DNA of 64,000 bases from Pseudidiomarina woesei (lineage in GTDB: Bacteria > Pseudomonadota > Gammaproteobacteria > Enterobacterales > Alteromonadaceae): positions 186,001 through 250,000 of the forward strand of contig NZ_LIPW01000001.1 in the NCBI RefSeq assembly GCF_001418345.1, in the 5' to 3' direction. Shown piece by piece: positions 43,223 to 52,479 of this stretch. Each line of letters starts with the position of its first letter. Positions within the stretch are counted from its first letter, which is position 1. The position numbers were made by a program, and so were the translations under genes. Below the pieces are notes generated by a model that had not been told where the DNA came from, made no database searches, and worked only from the letters and a program-made list of their open reading frames with translations.

Positions 43223-44152
43223 TTAACTCTTTTTCTTGATGATTTCAGTCAAACCTGCGACAGCGCTGCCAATATCAGCCAATTGCGCTGGTAAAATAAG
43301 GGTATTAGTTTCTTTGGCTAAGTTGCCAAACTCTTTCACGTATTGTTCAGCAACTCGAAGGCTTACAGCGTCTTGGCCACCTGGTTGCTGAATAGCCAGC
43401 GCGATTTTACTCAAGCCTTCAGCTGTCGCCTCAGCAATCAGCTCAATTTCGCGGGCACGACCTTCGGCTTCGTTAATTTGCTTTTGTTTTTCAGCTTCAG
43501 ACAAATTAATCACTTCTTGCTTGTGGCCTTCAGAAACATTAATCATGGCCTGGCGTTCGCCCTCAGATTTAGCAATTGCCGCACGACGTTCACGCTCTGC
43601 GCGCATCTGTTGTTCTAACGCATCTTTAATGCTCATCGGCAATTCAATATCAGAGATTTCGTAGCGTAACACTTTAATCCCCCACGGGGCCGCCGCTTCA
43701 TCTAGAGCTTGCACGACAACCTCGTTAATTTGTGCTCGCTCTTCAAAGGTTTTGTCCAAATCTGTCTGGCCAATAACCGAGCGCATTGTCGTTTGCGCCA
43801 ATTGCGACGCTGCATAACGATAATCATTAATGCCATAACTGGCTTTGTGAGCATCAACAACCTGAATATAAAGCACGCCGTTAATACCTACCTGAATATT
43901 GTCACGGGTAACACATGCTTGGCGCTCAACATCAATCACTTCTTCTTTCAGTGTGTGTTGATAAGCAACCTTATCGATGAAAGGAATTAAAAAGTGAAAG
44001 CCTGAATCAAGCGTTCGATTGTATTTACCTAAACGTTCAATAACATAGTTTGAACGCTGCGGCACTATTCGGGCCGACTTGAGCACAACAATAACTACGG
44101 CAACGGCAAAACCAATAGCTAAAACGCTTTCAGGGGTTAACGAGAAATTCAT
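43223..44152 (-). CDS. qmcA: SPFH/Band 7 membrane protein (QmcA/stomatin-like)
   Basis: A 309-aa stomatin-like protein with one N-terminal membrane anchor (SVLAIGFAVAVVIVVLKSA) and a SPFH domain (RIVPQRSNYVIERLGKYNRTL, FHFLIPFIDKVAYQHTLKEE, YRYAASQLAQTTMRSVIGQT). A long coiled coil follows (QMRAERERRAAIAKSEGERQ and beyond, rich in E, A, K and Q), which drives oligomer formation. It is paired with an NfeD gene 18 bp upstream, as E. coli qmcA-ybbJ. Such pairs organise membrane microdomains or protease complexes; the precise role is not known. Confidence 0.92.
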   Translation of the reverse strand: MNFSLTPESVLAIGFAVAVVIVVLKSARIVPQRSNYVIERLGKYNRTLDSGFHFLIPFIDKVAYQHTLKEEVIDVERQACVTRDNIQVGINGVLYIQVVDAHKASYGINDYRYAASQLAQTTMRSVIGQTDLDKTFEERAQINEVVVQALDEAAAPWGIKVLRYEISDIELPMSIKDALEQQMRAERERRAAIAKSEGERQAMINVSEGHKQEVINLSEAEKQKQINEAEGRAREIELIAEATAEGLSKIALAIQQPGGQDAVSLRVAEQYVKEFGNLAKETNTLILPAQLADIGSAVAGLTEIIKKKS

Positions 44153-44170
44153 AATGTAATTGTCCTTATT

Positions 44171-44629
44171 TTATTTCTGCTCGCGCGAAACACGCTGTTT
44201 TTGTACCGTTAATTGAATACCCTCATTGGCAACAACCCATGCAGTATCACCTTGATTCAGTTCATCTTCTGAAAAAGCATCCCATTGCACGCCATTTAAT
44301 AGCACGCGGCCAGCGCCGTGTTTAAAGGTTTTAACTACGGTAACGCGTGCACCTATATCGCGCTGAAAATTAGGTTTTGCCTCGTCATTATCTGCGGTAT
44401 AACCGGTAAACCATTGCTTGATGCGACCGCGTGCCAGCAGCAATGACACCAAACTAACAATTCCGAATACCGCAAACTGAATTGCAATATCGTCAATTAA
44501 ACCCCAGTGCAGCAACAACCCTGTCACAATGGCACCAATACCCAAAAACACAGCAACCACGCTGGTTAAGAGCAGTTCAGAAACAATGAGTAATACGCCA
44601 ATAACAATCCATATCAATGCAATAGACAT
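44171..44629 (-). CDS. NfeD family protein (YbbJ-like)
   Basis: A 152-aa membrane protein with three or four hydrophobic segments (LIWIVIGVLLIVSELLLTSV, VFLGIGAIVTGLLLHWGLI, IQFAVFGIVSLVSLLLARG). A C-terminal OB-fold domain of about 60 residues (DIGARVTVVKTFKHGAGRVL, GDTAWVV) faces the cytoplasm. NfeD proteins act together with SPFH/stomatin partners, and the qmcA gene follows 18 bp downstream on the same strand. No protease domain is present, so it is the short form. Confidence 0.9.
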   Translation of the reverse strand: MSIALIWIVIGVLLIVSELLLTSVVAVFLGIGAIVTGLLLHWGLIDDIAIQFAVFGIVSLVSLLLARGRIKQWFTGYTADNDEAKPNFQRDIGARVTVVKTFKHGAGRVLLNGVQWDAFSEDELNQGDTAWVVANEGIQLTVQKQRVSREQK

Positions 44630-44703
44630 GTTACGCCCTTTGTTATTTATGTTGAGAAATTAACTATAACACTATAAATGTTTTAACACTTCGCATAATT
44701 GTT

Positions 44704-45108
44704 TCAATTAGTTTCGGTATAAAAGTCAAATTGATAAACCCCGTTTTGCGCAGATGTTGGCGAAGACCAAGGCAGACTTACTCGCCACTGCATTCTCGGT
44801 TCGGTGCAGGCCCCTAGATATAAGTCAGCACGCCATTGGTTGGTCCCCTGGCGCACTATACTTACCGGCATGTACCCCATATTCATGTTTACCCCCTCGA
44901 CTTTACCGAGCGAAAACTCGATGTTGGCAGGAGCTTGAATTAAAACAGATATCTGTTGCTCAACACGAGGTTGATCAGGATCAATTTTATGGAAGATTTT
45001 GTCATTTGAACTATGCTTTGTCTCAAGCGTTGTCGAAGGGCTGTTTGGGTTACATCCTATTAACACGATCGCGCTCAACGCGGCACAAATAAAGACCTTA
45101 AGTTTCAT
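44704..45108 (-). CDS. Small lipoprotein with Met/Cys motif next to the cbb3 operon
   Basis: A 134-aa predicted lipoprotein. MKLKVFICAALSAIVLIGC has a lipobox (LIGC) with Cys19. The mature part is beta-rich with a notable GVNMNMGYMPV segment, then ADLYLGACTEPRMQWRVSLP. This layout recalls small copper-binding or FixH/YtkA-like periplasmic proteins, with Met and Cys as possible metal ligands, but I cannot assign a named family. It is divergent from ccoN. A copper supply role for the oxidase is attractive but inferred. An ATG at 45126 would extend the N-terminus by six residues. Confidence 0.72.
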   Translation of the reverse strand: MKLKVFICAALSAIVLIGCNPNSPSTTLETKHSSNDKIFHKIDPDQPRVEQQISVLIQAPANIEFSLGKVEGVNMNMGYMPVSIVRQGTNQWRADLYLGACTEPRMQWRVSLPWSSPTSAQNGVYQFDFYTETN

Positions 45109-45336
45109 ATGGGTATATTTCACCATTTTCTAGGGAATTAACTATTGTGTGCAAAAATTAGCCAAGCGTCTATCAGGTATCGATTTTTCCTGTTTTTTTG
45201 CCTGTTCATTTGGCGTTATAAACCGTAAAATACGGCTGTTTGTCAAACTACCGATAAGGTTACCGACAGGCAACTTTATTACATTTGTCACGTTACTCTG
45301 TCTCCATTTTTCAGAGCATCAACGCGGAAACCAAAA

Positions 45337-46806
45337 ATGAGCCAAACAAATCCACAACAAATTGAGTATAACCTAAAGGTTGTTCGGCAGTTTGCCGTAG
45401 TAACCGTTATTTGGGGGATTATTGGCATGTCACTGGGCGTGTTTATTGCTGCGCAGTTGATTTGGCCAGAATTGAATTTTGATACCCCGTGGCTAACCTA
45501 TTCTCGGTTACGCCCTCTGCACACCAACGCGGTTATTTTTGCGTTTGGTACGTCAGCACTAATAGGTACATCGTTTTATATTGTTCAAAAAACCTGTAAA
45601 ACGGCCTTATTTTCAAATCGCTTAGCAAGCTTTGTGTTTTGGTCTTGGCAAACGGTTATCGTTTTAGCCGTTATTACCCTGCCAATGGGCCTAAGCTCTA
45701 CCAAAGAATATGCCGAATTAGAGTGGCCAATTGATATTCTCATTACCCTGTCGTGGGTAGCGTATATCATTGTGTTCTTTGGCACCTTGGTGAAACGAAA
45801 TACCTCTCACATTTATGTAGCAAACTGGTTCTATGGCGGCTTTATTGTCACCATTGCGGTACTGCATATTGTGAACAGCATGGCAATTCCAGTATCGTTT
45901 ACCAAGTCGTACAGCTTGTATGCTGGTGCGGTCGATGCCATGGTGCAGTGGTGGTATGGCCACAATGCGGTAGGGTTCCTGCTAACCGCTGGTTTCTTGG
46001 GTATGATGTACTATTTCGTGCCAAAGCAGGCTGAACGCCCGGTTTACTCTTATCGTTTGTCTGTCGTTCACTTTTGGGCGCTTATCTCATTATATATTTG
46101 GGCCGGCCCTCACCACCTTCACTACACTGCATTGCCAGACTGGGCACAGTCATTAGGTATGGTTATGTCAGTGATTTTATTCGTGCCTTCTTGGGGCGGC
46201 ATGATCAACGGTATCATGACCCTTTCAGGTGCATGGCACAAACTGAAAACCGACCCAATTTTGCGCTTCTTAATCGTATCCTTGTCGTTCTACGGCATGT
46301 CTACGTTTGAAGGCCCAATGATGGCAATTAAATCGGTTAACGCTTTGTCGCATTACACTGACTGGACGGTTGGTCACGTGCACTCGGGGGCATTGGGTTG
46401 GGTTGCGATGATCACCATCGGCTCGCTGTACTACTTAATACCACGTTTGTGGAGCCAAACCCAAATGCACAGCATTAAATGGATCAACACCCATTTCTGG
46501 TTACACACCATTGGCGTGGTTTTATACATTGTTGCGCTGTGGATTTCAGGTGTTATGCAAGGGCTTATGTGGCGTGCAGTAAACGCAACTGATGGTACCC
46601 TCACTTATAGCTTTGTAGAAAGTGTGGTTGCGTCTTATCCGTTCTGGTTCATCCGTTTTGTCGGCGGTTTATTCATCGTCGCAGGTATGATTCTTATGGC
46701 GGTAAACGTTTATCGTACTATTCGTGCAGGCAAGCCAACTGTTGAATATGTTGATGCTCCAGTTGAGCACAGCAGCCCTGCACCAACAGCTACTCAATCA
46801 GCGTAA
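45337..46806 (+). CDS. ccoN: Cytochrome c oxidase cbb3-type subunit I
   Basis: CcoN (489 aa) is the catalytic subunit of the high-affinity cbb3 oxidase, holding heme b and the heme b3-CuB centre. About twelve membrane helices are present. Heme and copper ligands can be seen in [43 protein letters not shown] and [13 protein letters not shown]. It transfers electrons from cytochrome c to O2 and pumps protons, allowing respiration at low oxygen. It starts the ccoNOQP operon. I could not find a clear FNR box (TTGATnnnnATCAA) in the 228 bp upstream. Confidence 0.97.
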   Translation: MSQTNPQQIEYNLKVVRQFAVVTVIWGIIGMSLGVFIAAQLIWPELNFDTPWLTYSRLRPLHTNAVIFAFGTSALIGTSFYIVQKTCKTALFSNRLASFVFWSWQTVIVLAVITLPMGLSSTKEYAELEWPIDILITLSWVAYIIVFFGTLVKRNTSHIYVANWFYGGFIVTIAVLHIVNSMAIPVSFTKSYSLYAGAVDAMVQWWYGHNAVGFLLTAGFLGMMYYFVPKQAERPVYSYRLSVVHFWALISLYIWAGPHHLHYTALPDWAQSLGMVMSVILFVPSWGGMINGIMTLSGAWHKLKTDPILRFLIVSLSFYGMSTFEGPMMAIKSVNALSHYTDWTVGHVHSGALGWVAMITIGSLYYLIPRLWSQTQMHSIKWINTHFWLHTIGVVLYIVALWISGVMQGLMWRAVNATDGTLTYSFVESVVASYPFWFIRFVGGLFIVAGMILMAVNVYRTIRAGKPTVEYVDAPVEHSSPAPTATQSA

Positions 46807-46818
46807 GGAGTCGATTCG

Positions 46819-47439
46819 ATGAGCAAAAACGTAAAACACGATTTCGTTGAAAAGCGCGTTGGTTGGTTAGCGGTATTAATGACTATTGCAATTTCAATTG
46901 GTGGTTTGGTTGAAATCACCCCGCTGTTATTCCAAAAACAAACCAACGAGCCTGTAGTTGGCCTTAAGCCATACACAGCTTTAGAAATGGAAGGTCGTGA
47001 TATCTACATTCGCGAAGGTTGTAGCAACTGTCACAGCCAAATGATTCGCCCATTTCGTGCAGAAACTGAGCGCTATGGTCATTACTCGTTAGCTGGTGAA
47101 CATGTTTGGGAGCGCCCATTCTTATGGGGCTCTAAACGTACCGGTCCAGACTTAGCTCGTGTTGGCGGTCGTTACAGTGATGAATGGCACTACGTGCATT
47201 TAATGAATCCTCGCGATGTGGTGGAAGACTCCAACATGCCGGCATTCCCATGGCTTGCAGAAAACAAACTTGATGGTGAGTTAACTGCGAAAAAGCTTGA
47301 GGTATTCCGCTCGTTTGGCGTGCCATATACCGATGAAGACATTGCCGGTGCGCAAGCTGCAGTTAAAGGTAAAACCGAAATGGAAGCCTTAATTGCATAC
47401 TTGCAAGTGCTGGGAACTGGCTTAACACAGGCTGAGTAA
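46819..47439 (+). CDS. ccoO: Cytochrome c oxidase cbb3-type subunit II
   Basis: CcoO (206 aa) is the membrane-anchored monoheme cytochrome c of the cbb3 oxidase. One N-terminal helix ([20 protein letters not shown]) is followed by the periplasmic domain with one heme c site, [14 protein letters not shown], and a distal Met (probably in [10 protein letters not shown]) as axial ligand. AAGGAG sits 9 nt before the ATG. It passes electrons from CcoP to CcoN. It is 12 bp after ccoN and 1 bp before ccoQ. Confidence 0.97.
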   Translation: MSKNVKHDFVEKRVGWLAVLMTIAISIGGLVEITPLLFQKQTNEPVVGLKPYTALEMEGRDIYIREGCSNCHSQMIRPFRAETERYGHYSLAGEHVWERPFLWGSKRTGPDLARVGGRYSDEWHYVHLMNPRDVVEDSNMPAFPWLAENKLDGELTAKKLEVFRSFGVPYTDEDIAGAQAAVKGKTEMEALIAYLQVLGTGLTQAE

Positions 47440-47440
47440 G

Positions 47441-47629
47441 ATGGATTACATCACTTGGCGTAGTTTTTACACCGTTTTAGTTTTCGTACTGTTTATCGGT
47501 GTGGTTTGGTGGGCTTTTAGTAAAGGCTCGAAAAAGCGTTTCGATGAAGCCGCCAATTCCATTTTTGATGAAGACAAAAAATCAAACCTAAACGACAGTA
47601 CCAAACAGGAGTCGAAGAATAATGAGTAG
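47441..47629 (+). CDS. ccoQ: cbb3-type oxidase subunit CcoQ
   Basis: CcoQ (62 aa) is a single-helix stabilising subunit of the cbb3 oxidase. The helix FYTVLVFVLFIGVVWWAF is followed by a charged cytoplasmic tail (SKGSKKRFDEAANSIFDED), the usual layout. It starts one base after the ccoO stop and overlaps ccoP by 8 bp. Confidence 0.93.
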   Translation: MDYITWRSFYTVLVFVLFIGVVWWAFSKGSKKRFDEAANSIFDEDKKSNLNDSTKQESKNNE

Positions 47630-48569
47630 CTTCTGGAGTGCATGGATAATCGTGCTAACGTTGGCCTTCTTGGTCGGTATAATCTGGCTGTTACGCTGGA
47701 ATATGAGTAACTATACCGGCATTAAAGAAGGTGAATTAATGGACCACGAATTCGACGGAATCGTGGAAATTAATAACCCATTGCCGCGTTGGTGGATGAT
47801 TTTGTTCTGGATAACTATAGTGTGGGGCTTTGTGTATCTTGCCCTATATCCAGGTTTAGGTAACTTCGCCGGCTTGCTCGGTTGGAGCAGTTCAAACCAA
47901 GACGTACGTTCACTTGAAGAATCACAACAAGCAACTGCCGCAGCTCGCGAAGCGGGTTTGATTGTTGAGTACGATCGTCAAGTTGATCAAGCTGAAGAAA
48001 AATTCGGCCCGGTGTTTGCAGCTCTTTCTGAGCGCCCAATTGAAGAGTTGGCACAAGACGAAGAAGCCGTAAAAATCGGTCAGCGCTTGTTCTTGCAAAA
48101 CTGTGCGCAATGTCATGGTTCAAACGCTATGGGTGGCAAAGGCTTCCCTAACCTAACCGATAACGATTGGTTGTATGGTGGCAGCCCAGCAGCAATTAAA
48201 CACTCGTTAATGGAAGGTCGCAATGGTGTGATGCCTGCTCAGTCGCAGTTTAACGATCAACAGATCACTGAACTTGCAACTTATGTGATGAGTTTAAGTG
48301 GCCGCAAAGTTGACCCTGAACTAGCCAAAGCTGGTGAGGCAAACTTTATGGTGTGTACTGCTTGCCATGGTCAAGATGCTAAAGGTAACCAAGCATTAGG
48401 TGCGCCTAACCTGACTGACAACATCTGGCTATATGGCGGCTCACAAGAGGCCATCGAAGAAACCCTTCGTAACGGTCGTAATGGTGTGATGCCGGCCTGG
48501 AAAGATATCCTCGGTGAGGATAAAATTCATGTCATCAGCTCATACGTTTACGGGCTATCGCAGGAATAA
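47622..48569 (+). CDS. ccoP: Cytochrome c oxidase cbb3-type subunit III
   Basis: CcoP (315 aa) is the diheme cytochrome c subunit and electron entry point of the cbb3 oxidase. Two N-terminal hydrophobic segments (AWIIVLTLAFLVGIIWLL and WMILFWITIVWGFVYLALY) anchor it, with GELMDHEFDGIVEINNPLPR between them. Two c-type heme sites follow, CAQCHG and CTACHG, each with a downstream Met (GVMPAQSQ and GVMPAW). It overlaps ccoQ by 8 bp and ends at a strong terminator that separates the structural genes from the assembly genes. Confidence 0.97.
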   Translation: MSSFWSAWIIVLTLAFLVGIIWLLRWNMSNYTGIKEGELMDHEFDGIVEINNPLPRWWMILFWITIVWGFVYLALYPGLGNFAGLLGWSSSNQDVRSLEESQQATAAAREAGLIVEYDRQVDQAEEKFGPVFAALSERPIEELAQDEEAVKIGQRLFLQNCAQCHGSNAMGGKGFPNLTDNDWLYGGSPAAIKHSLMEGRNGVMPAQSQFNDQQITELATYVMSLSGRKVDPELAKAGEANFMVCTACHGQDAKGNQALGAPNLTDNIWLYGGSQEAIEETLRNGRNGVMPAWKDILGEDKIHVISSYVYGLSQE

Positions 48570-48575
48570 ACGAGA

Positions 48576-48601
48576 AACCCCGCTGCTGCGGGGTTTTTTC
48601 T
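48576..48601 (+). terminator. Terminator after ccoNOQP
   Basis: AAACCCCGC / GCGGGGTTTTTT with loop TGCT, directly after ccoP. Read-through or a separate promoter must supply fixH-ccoI-ccoS. Confidence 0.9.
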
Positions 48602-48641
48602 TTAACTGACTAAATTTATTAGAACTTAAGGTGTGCTTCGA

Positions 48642-49139
48642 ATGGAAAAACCTTGGTATAAGCAGTTTTGGCCGTGGTTCCTCATGCTCCTTCCCTTTTC
48701 GGTGATTATCGCCATGATCATCACCCTCACTATTGCCAGCCAACAGGGTGACAACCCGATGGTTGTTGACGACTATTACAAAAAAGGCCGCGGTATTAAC
48801 GCGCAAGTTGAAAAAGTGAAAGCCGCGCAAGAGCTAAATATTGAATTTTCATTTGAGCAAAACGAGCAAACTTTCACGTTAAGCTATGCCAGTGGCTCTC
48901 CTACGCAGTTAAGTGCTTTAAAGGTCAACTTCTATCACAGCACCCAGGCTGAAAAAGATTTTAGCGAAACCCTCACCGCTGATGCTCAAGGGGTCTATCG
49001 TGGCACGCTTAAATACGCTGAGAAAGGCAAATGGACTATCACTATTATGCCGTTTGACAACAGTTGGCGTGTTTCACAACAAATTCAATTACCGGCGTAT
49101 CGAAAACTGGCCATAAAGCCATTAACTTATGGCGTGTAG
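48642..49139 (+). CDS. fixH: FixH family protein
   Basis: FixH (165 aa) is an assembly factor of cbb3 oxidases, thought to help copper delivery with CcoI. One N-terminal helix (WPWFLMLLPFSVIIAMIITL) is followed by VVDDYYKKGRGINAQVEK, the family hallmark, and a beta-rich periplasmic domain ending in GKWTITIMPFDNSWR. TTAAGG lies about 10 nt before the ATG at 48642; a GTG at 48633 is less likely. It is upstream of ccoI by 3 bp. Confidence 0.93.
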   Translation: MEKPWYKQFWPWFLMLLPFSVIIAMIITLTIASQQGDNPMVVDDYYKKGRGINAQVEKVKAAQELNIEFSFEQNEQTFTLSYASGSPTQLSALKVNFYHSTQAEKDFSETLTADAQGVYRGTLKYAEKGKWTITIMPFDNSWRVSQQIQLPAYRKLAIKPLTYGV

Positions 49140-49142
49140 AAC

Positions 49143-51569
49143 ATGAGCCAAAGCCTTCCGAAGCCGCCGCAAGGCCAATGCTTCCATTGCTTACAGCCAT
49201 TACCGAGCGACGGAGGTTATAAGGTAAATCTTGCTGGTTCTGACTATTCGGTTTGCTGTTTCGGCTGCCAAGCGGTAGCCGAAACAATCAATCAGCAAAA
49301 CCTGCTGCATTTTTATCAATATCGCGATACTAGCAACCCTTTGCAAGTGCCTTTAGTGCCCGAAGAGCTGCAACAATTAGAAGCCTATGACGACGAGAAT
49401 CTTCAGCACCAGTTTACGCGTCAAATTGACGGCTTGCGCAGTATCTCACTATCTATTGAAGGCATGACCTGCTCTGCCTGTGCTTGGTTAATTGAACAGC
49501 ATACCAAGCGCTTACCCGGTGTGGCCCAAGTGCAAGTGAATGCAACGACAGAACGCGTGCAAGTACAGTGGAATCCGCAATTATTACAACTTAGTGATAT
49601 TTTAAAGGCCATTGCTGAGTTAGGTTACCGCGCGCTGCCATTTCAGTCGGTAACACAAGAACAAGAATTTAAAAAGCGCCGCCGTTATTTTGTCACTCGA
49701 CTTGGTATTGCCGGATTAGCGACTATGCAGGTCATGATGCTTGCCATTGGCCTTTATTTTGGCGTGGTGAGCGATCTTGATCCTCAGTTACGACAATTCA
49801 TGTGGTGGATTAGCTTGTTTATGGCTACACCAGTACTGCTTTATAGTGCGCAGCCATTTTACGTGAGTGCCATTCGAAGTATTCAAGCCGGTCGACCTAA
49901 TATGGACGTCCCTGTTACTGTGGCTTTATTAAGTGCTTATGGCGCGAGCGCCTACGCCACCATAATCAATGAAGGTGACGTTTATTTTGAGTCGGTCGCC
50001 ATGTTCACTTTCTTTTTATTGGTGGGCCGTTATTTTGAGCTCTTAGCAAGGCAAAAAGCGGTTAGTGCTGCAGCTAACTTAGTCAAACTAATACCCGCTA
50101 TAGCGCAACAGGAAACAAGCGCTGGCCAAGTACAGTCTGTAGCTGTCAGCCAATTAAAACCTGGTGACATAGTGCAGGTGTTACCTGGTGCGACAATTCC
50201 TGTGGATGGTGAATTGCTGAGTGAAGCAACCGCTGTTAATGAGAGTATTTTAACCGGCGAAAGTCGCTTGGTTGCAAAACACCAAAATGAATTAGTTCTT
50301 GCCGGTAGTCTCAACAAAACCCAGCCTATTCGCATTCGCGTTACAGCTACGGCGCAGCAAACTGTATTGGCGAGTATTATTGAGCTGCAAGATCTCGCAC
50401 TGTCGCGCAAACCTAAGTTAGCACGCGTGGCAGAACGTATGGCAAGCAAATTTGTCGTGCGTATTTTAATGCTCGCAGCAGCGACATTTCTTATTTGGAC
50501 AGTTATTGACCCGGCCGAGGCCTTTTGGGTCACATTATCAGTATTAGTTGCCACCTGCCCTTGTGCTTTAGCTTTAGCTGCCCCAACCGCCGTAACTGGT
50601 GCTATTCACAAATTAAATAAAACAGGGGTGTTACTGCGTAATGCCGATGTGTTGCAAATACTGCCCGAAGTTAAAACTATTTTTGTCGATAAAACCGGTA
50701 CCTTGACCACCGGCGAATTTGTCTTGCAGCAGGCGTATTATTCGCAGCCGGACTTGCAGCCGCACATTGATGCTGTAACGCAAGCACTAGAGCGTAGCTC
50801 GAATCACCCACTTGCCCTGCCACTGCAGAATTTAACCAAGCACGTAGAACACGTTACACACATGCACTCTGAAGCTGGCATGGGGTTATCTGGACGCTGG
50901 CAAACAACCGACGGACACACCACCGAAGTGAGACTGGGTAGCCTGCGTTACATTCAACAGTGGCATCCAAATTATCAGCCTCAACTGTCTGATGCCCAAG
51001 TGTTTCTGGCTTCCGAACAAGATATATTGGCCGAGTATGTGGTTGGCGATGCGGTGCGAGCAGACACCCAAGAAACCATTGCACAACTACAGCAAGCAGG
51101 TTTGCACATTGTTATGTTAACCGGTGATAACCGAGAATTTGCGCTACGTGTTGCTGCTCAACTAGGAATAAGCGAAGTACACGCCAATTGCTTGCCTGCC
51201 GATAAGCTCGCTATACTACACAAAGCGCAAGAACACGCCCCTGTGGCAATGATTGGTGATGGCCTAAATGACGGCCCGGTATTGGCACAAGCCGATGTAT
51301 CAATTACATTTGGCCATGCGGCAGACTTAGCGCGAACCGCTGCAGATGTCATTCTGCTGCGTAATCAATTCAGTGCAATTACGCAGTTTCGCACAATAAC
51401 GCAACTGGCTCGGCGCATATTGCGACAGAATATTACCTGGGCATTAATATATAACATAGGCATTCTGCCAGTAGCTATGGCCGGGTTTGTAACACCATAT
51501 ATTGCCGCGATTGGGATGTCTGCTAGCTCGCTCATTGTGTTACTTAACTCATTAAGGTTATACCGATAA
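49143..51569 (+). CDS. ccoI: Copper-translocating P-type ATPase CcoI/FixI
   Basis: CcoI (808 aa) is a P1B-type ATPase that exports copper for insertion into the cbb3 oxidase. The N-terminus has a cysteine-rich metal-binding domain (QCFHCLQPLPSDGG, CCFGCQAVAETI) and an HMA domain with GMTCSACAWLIEQH. The transmembrane CPC motif is in VLVATCPCALALAAPT. The phosphorylation site is DKTGTLTTGE. The hinge shows AMIGDGLNDGPVLAQADV. The C-terminus has a membrane helix pair. It starts 3 bp after fixH, and its stop overlaps the ccoS ATG. Confidence 0.95.
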   Translation: MSQSLPKPPQGQCFHCLQPLPSDGGYKVNLAGSDYSVCCFGCQAVAETINQQNLLHFYQYRDTSNPLQVPLVPEELQQLEAYDDENLQHQFTRQIDGLRSISLSIEGMTCSACAWLIEQHTKRLPGVAQVQVNATTERVQVQWNPQLLQLSDILKAIAELGYRALPFQSVTQEQEFKKRRRYFVTRLGIAGLATMQVMMLAIGLYFGVVSDLDPQLRQFMWWISLFMATPVLLYSAQPFYVSAIRSIQAGRPNMDVPVTVALLSAYGASAYATIINEGDVYFESVAMFTFFLLVGRYFELLARQKAVSAAANLVKLIPAIAQQETSAGQVQSVAVSQLKPGDIVQVLPGATIPVDGELLSEATAVNESILTGESRLVAKHQNELVLAGSLNKTQPIRIRVTATAQQTVLASIIELQDLALSRKPKLARVAERMASKFVVRILMLAAATFLIWTVIDPAEAFWVTLSVLVATCPCALALAAPTAVTGAIHKLNKTGVLLRNADVLQILPEVKTIFVDKTGTLTTGEFVLQQAYYSQPDLQPHIDAVTQALERSSNHPLALPLQNLTKHVEHVTHMHSEAGMGLSGRWQTTDGHTTEVRLGSLRYIQQWHPNYQPQLSDAQVFLASEQDILAEYVVGDAVRADTQETIAQLQQAGLHIVMLTGDNREFALRVAAQLGISEVHANCLPADKLAILHKAQEHAPVAMIGDGLNDGPVLAQADVSITFGHAADLARTAADVILLRNQFSAITQFRTITQLARRILRQNITWALIYNIGILPVAMAGFVTPYIAAIGMSASSLIVLLNSLRLYR

Positions 51570-51757
51570 TGGACAGTCTTTATGTTTTAATCCCCATTGC
51601 GATTCTATTTGTCATTATTGCCGTAGGAGTTTTTCTATGGGCCGTGCGCAGTGATCAATTTGAAGATTTAGAGCGCCAAGGTATGAATGTGTTGCTTGAC
51701 GATAAGCCGGCCGAGAAAAAAACCAACTCAAAGCCCCCTACTGCTGATGACAATTGA
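51569..51757 (+). CDS. ccoS: cbb3-type oxidase assembly protein CcoS
   Basis: CcoS (62 aa) is a small membrane protein required for cofactor insertion into cbb3 oxidases. It has one helix (LYVLIPIAILFVIIAVGVFLWAVRS), then DQFEDLERQGMNVLLDD, the conserved family segment. The ATG overlaps the ccoI stop by one base. Its end overlaps the TauE/SafE gene by 11 bp. Confidence 0.94.
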   Translation: MDSLYVLIPIAILFVIIAVGVFLWAVRSDQFEDLERQGMNVLLDDKPAEKKTNSKPPTADDN

Positions 51758-52406
51758 TATTTTTGCCGCGTTATTAATGGCGCTTGCCGGCAGTGGGCAT
51801 TGCATGATGATGTGTGGCGGCATCGCCGGCGCTTTTGCTGGACAAGTTAATAAACGGCAACTATTAACCTATAACCTTGGCCGCATCAGCTCTTATGTTG
51901 TTGCGGGTGCTATAGTTGGTGGTGCTTTCGCAGGTGTCGCTAGTTTAGCCGACCAAGGGCTTATAAGCCTTCGCATTATCGCTGCATTGGTACTGGTTAG
52001 CTTAGGTTTATATTTGGGCCAATGGTGGTTTGGGCTACGTTACTTAGAACGTATTGGGCAGCCATTGTGGCGCCGTTTACAACCACTTGCGGCAAAGTTT
52101 CGCCAACAACGAAGTTATTCAGCGCTATTTGCTGCCGGAATGCTTTGGGGCTGGTTACCCTGTGGCTTAGTGTATAGCGCATTAAGCTGGTCTGCAGTAA
52201 GTGGCTCTGCTCAGCAAGGGGCCTTCCTTATGCTCGGGTTTGGGCTAGGTACATTACCAAGCATGTTCGCTTTCGGTTGGTTAAGTCGGCAATTACAACA
52301 GCTGCTGCAGTCGCTTGGTTTTCGTCAACTTATGGGGGCCGCCATGATTGTTTATGGTTTATGGACACTGATCATTGCGTTACGTCAATTGCAAGTGCTT
52401 CAATAA
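51747..52406 (+). CDS. Sulfite exporter TauE/SafE family protein
   Basis: A 219-aa inner-membrane protein of the TauE/SafE-like DUF2182-type group usually found at cbb3 loci. Six hydrophobic helices are visible. The first helix ALAGSGHCMMMCGGIAGAFA carries His, Met and Cys residues that could bind copper. AGMLWGWLPCGLVYSAL gives a second cysteine. It starts at ATG 51747 inside the end of ccoS. Relatives in Shewanella sit between ccoS and fnr. A role in copper or thiol export for oxidase assembly is likely, but the substrate is not certain. fnr does not follow here; uspE does. Confidence 0.87.
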   Translation: MTIDIFAALLMALAGSGHCMMMCGGIAGAFAGQVNKRQLLTYNLGRISSYVVAGAIVGGAFAGVASLADQGLISLRIIAALVLVSLGLYLGQWWFGLRYLERIGQPLWRRLQPLAAKFRQQRSYSALFAAGMLWGWLPCGLVYSALSWSAVSGSAQQGAFLMLGFGLGTLPSMFAFGWLSRQLQQLLQSLGFRQLMGAAMIVYGLWTLIIALRQLQVLQ

Positions 52407-52479
52407 GTTAACAGATATTGGCTGATATTGTCTTTGTTAGCTAAACTCCAACTTGTCGTTAATAAATTCGAGGTATTCC

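Noticed and set aside
45312-45330. Possible FNR half-site near the ccoN start (TTGAT on the minus strand)
   Set aside because: Only one half matches; the other half reads TGAAA. Its position, about 20 bp before the ATG, is also wrong for an activator.
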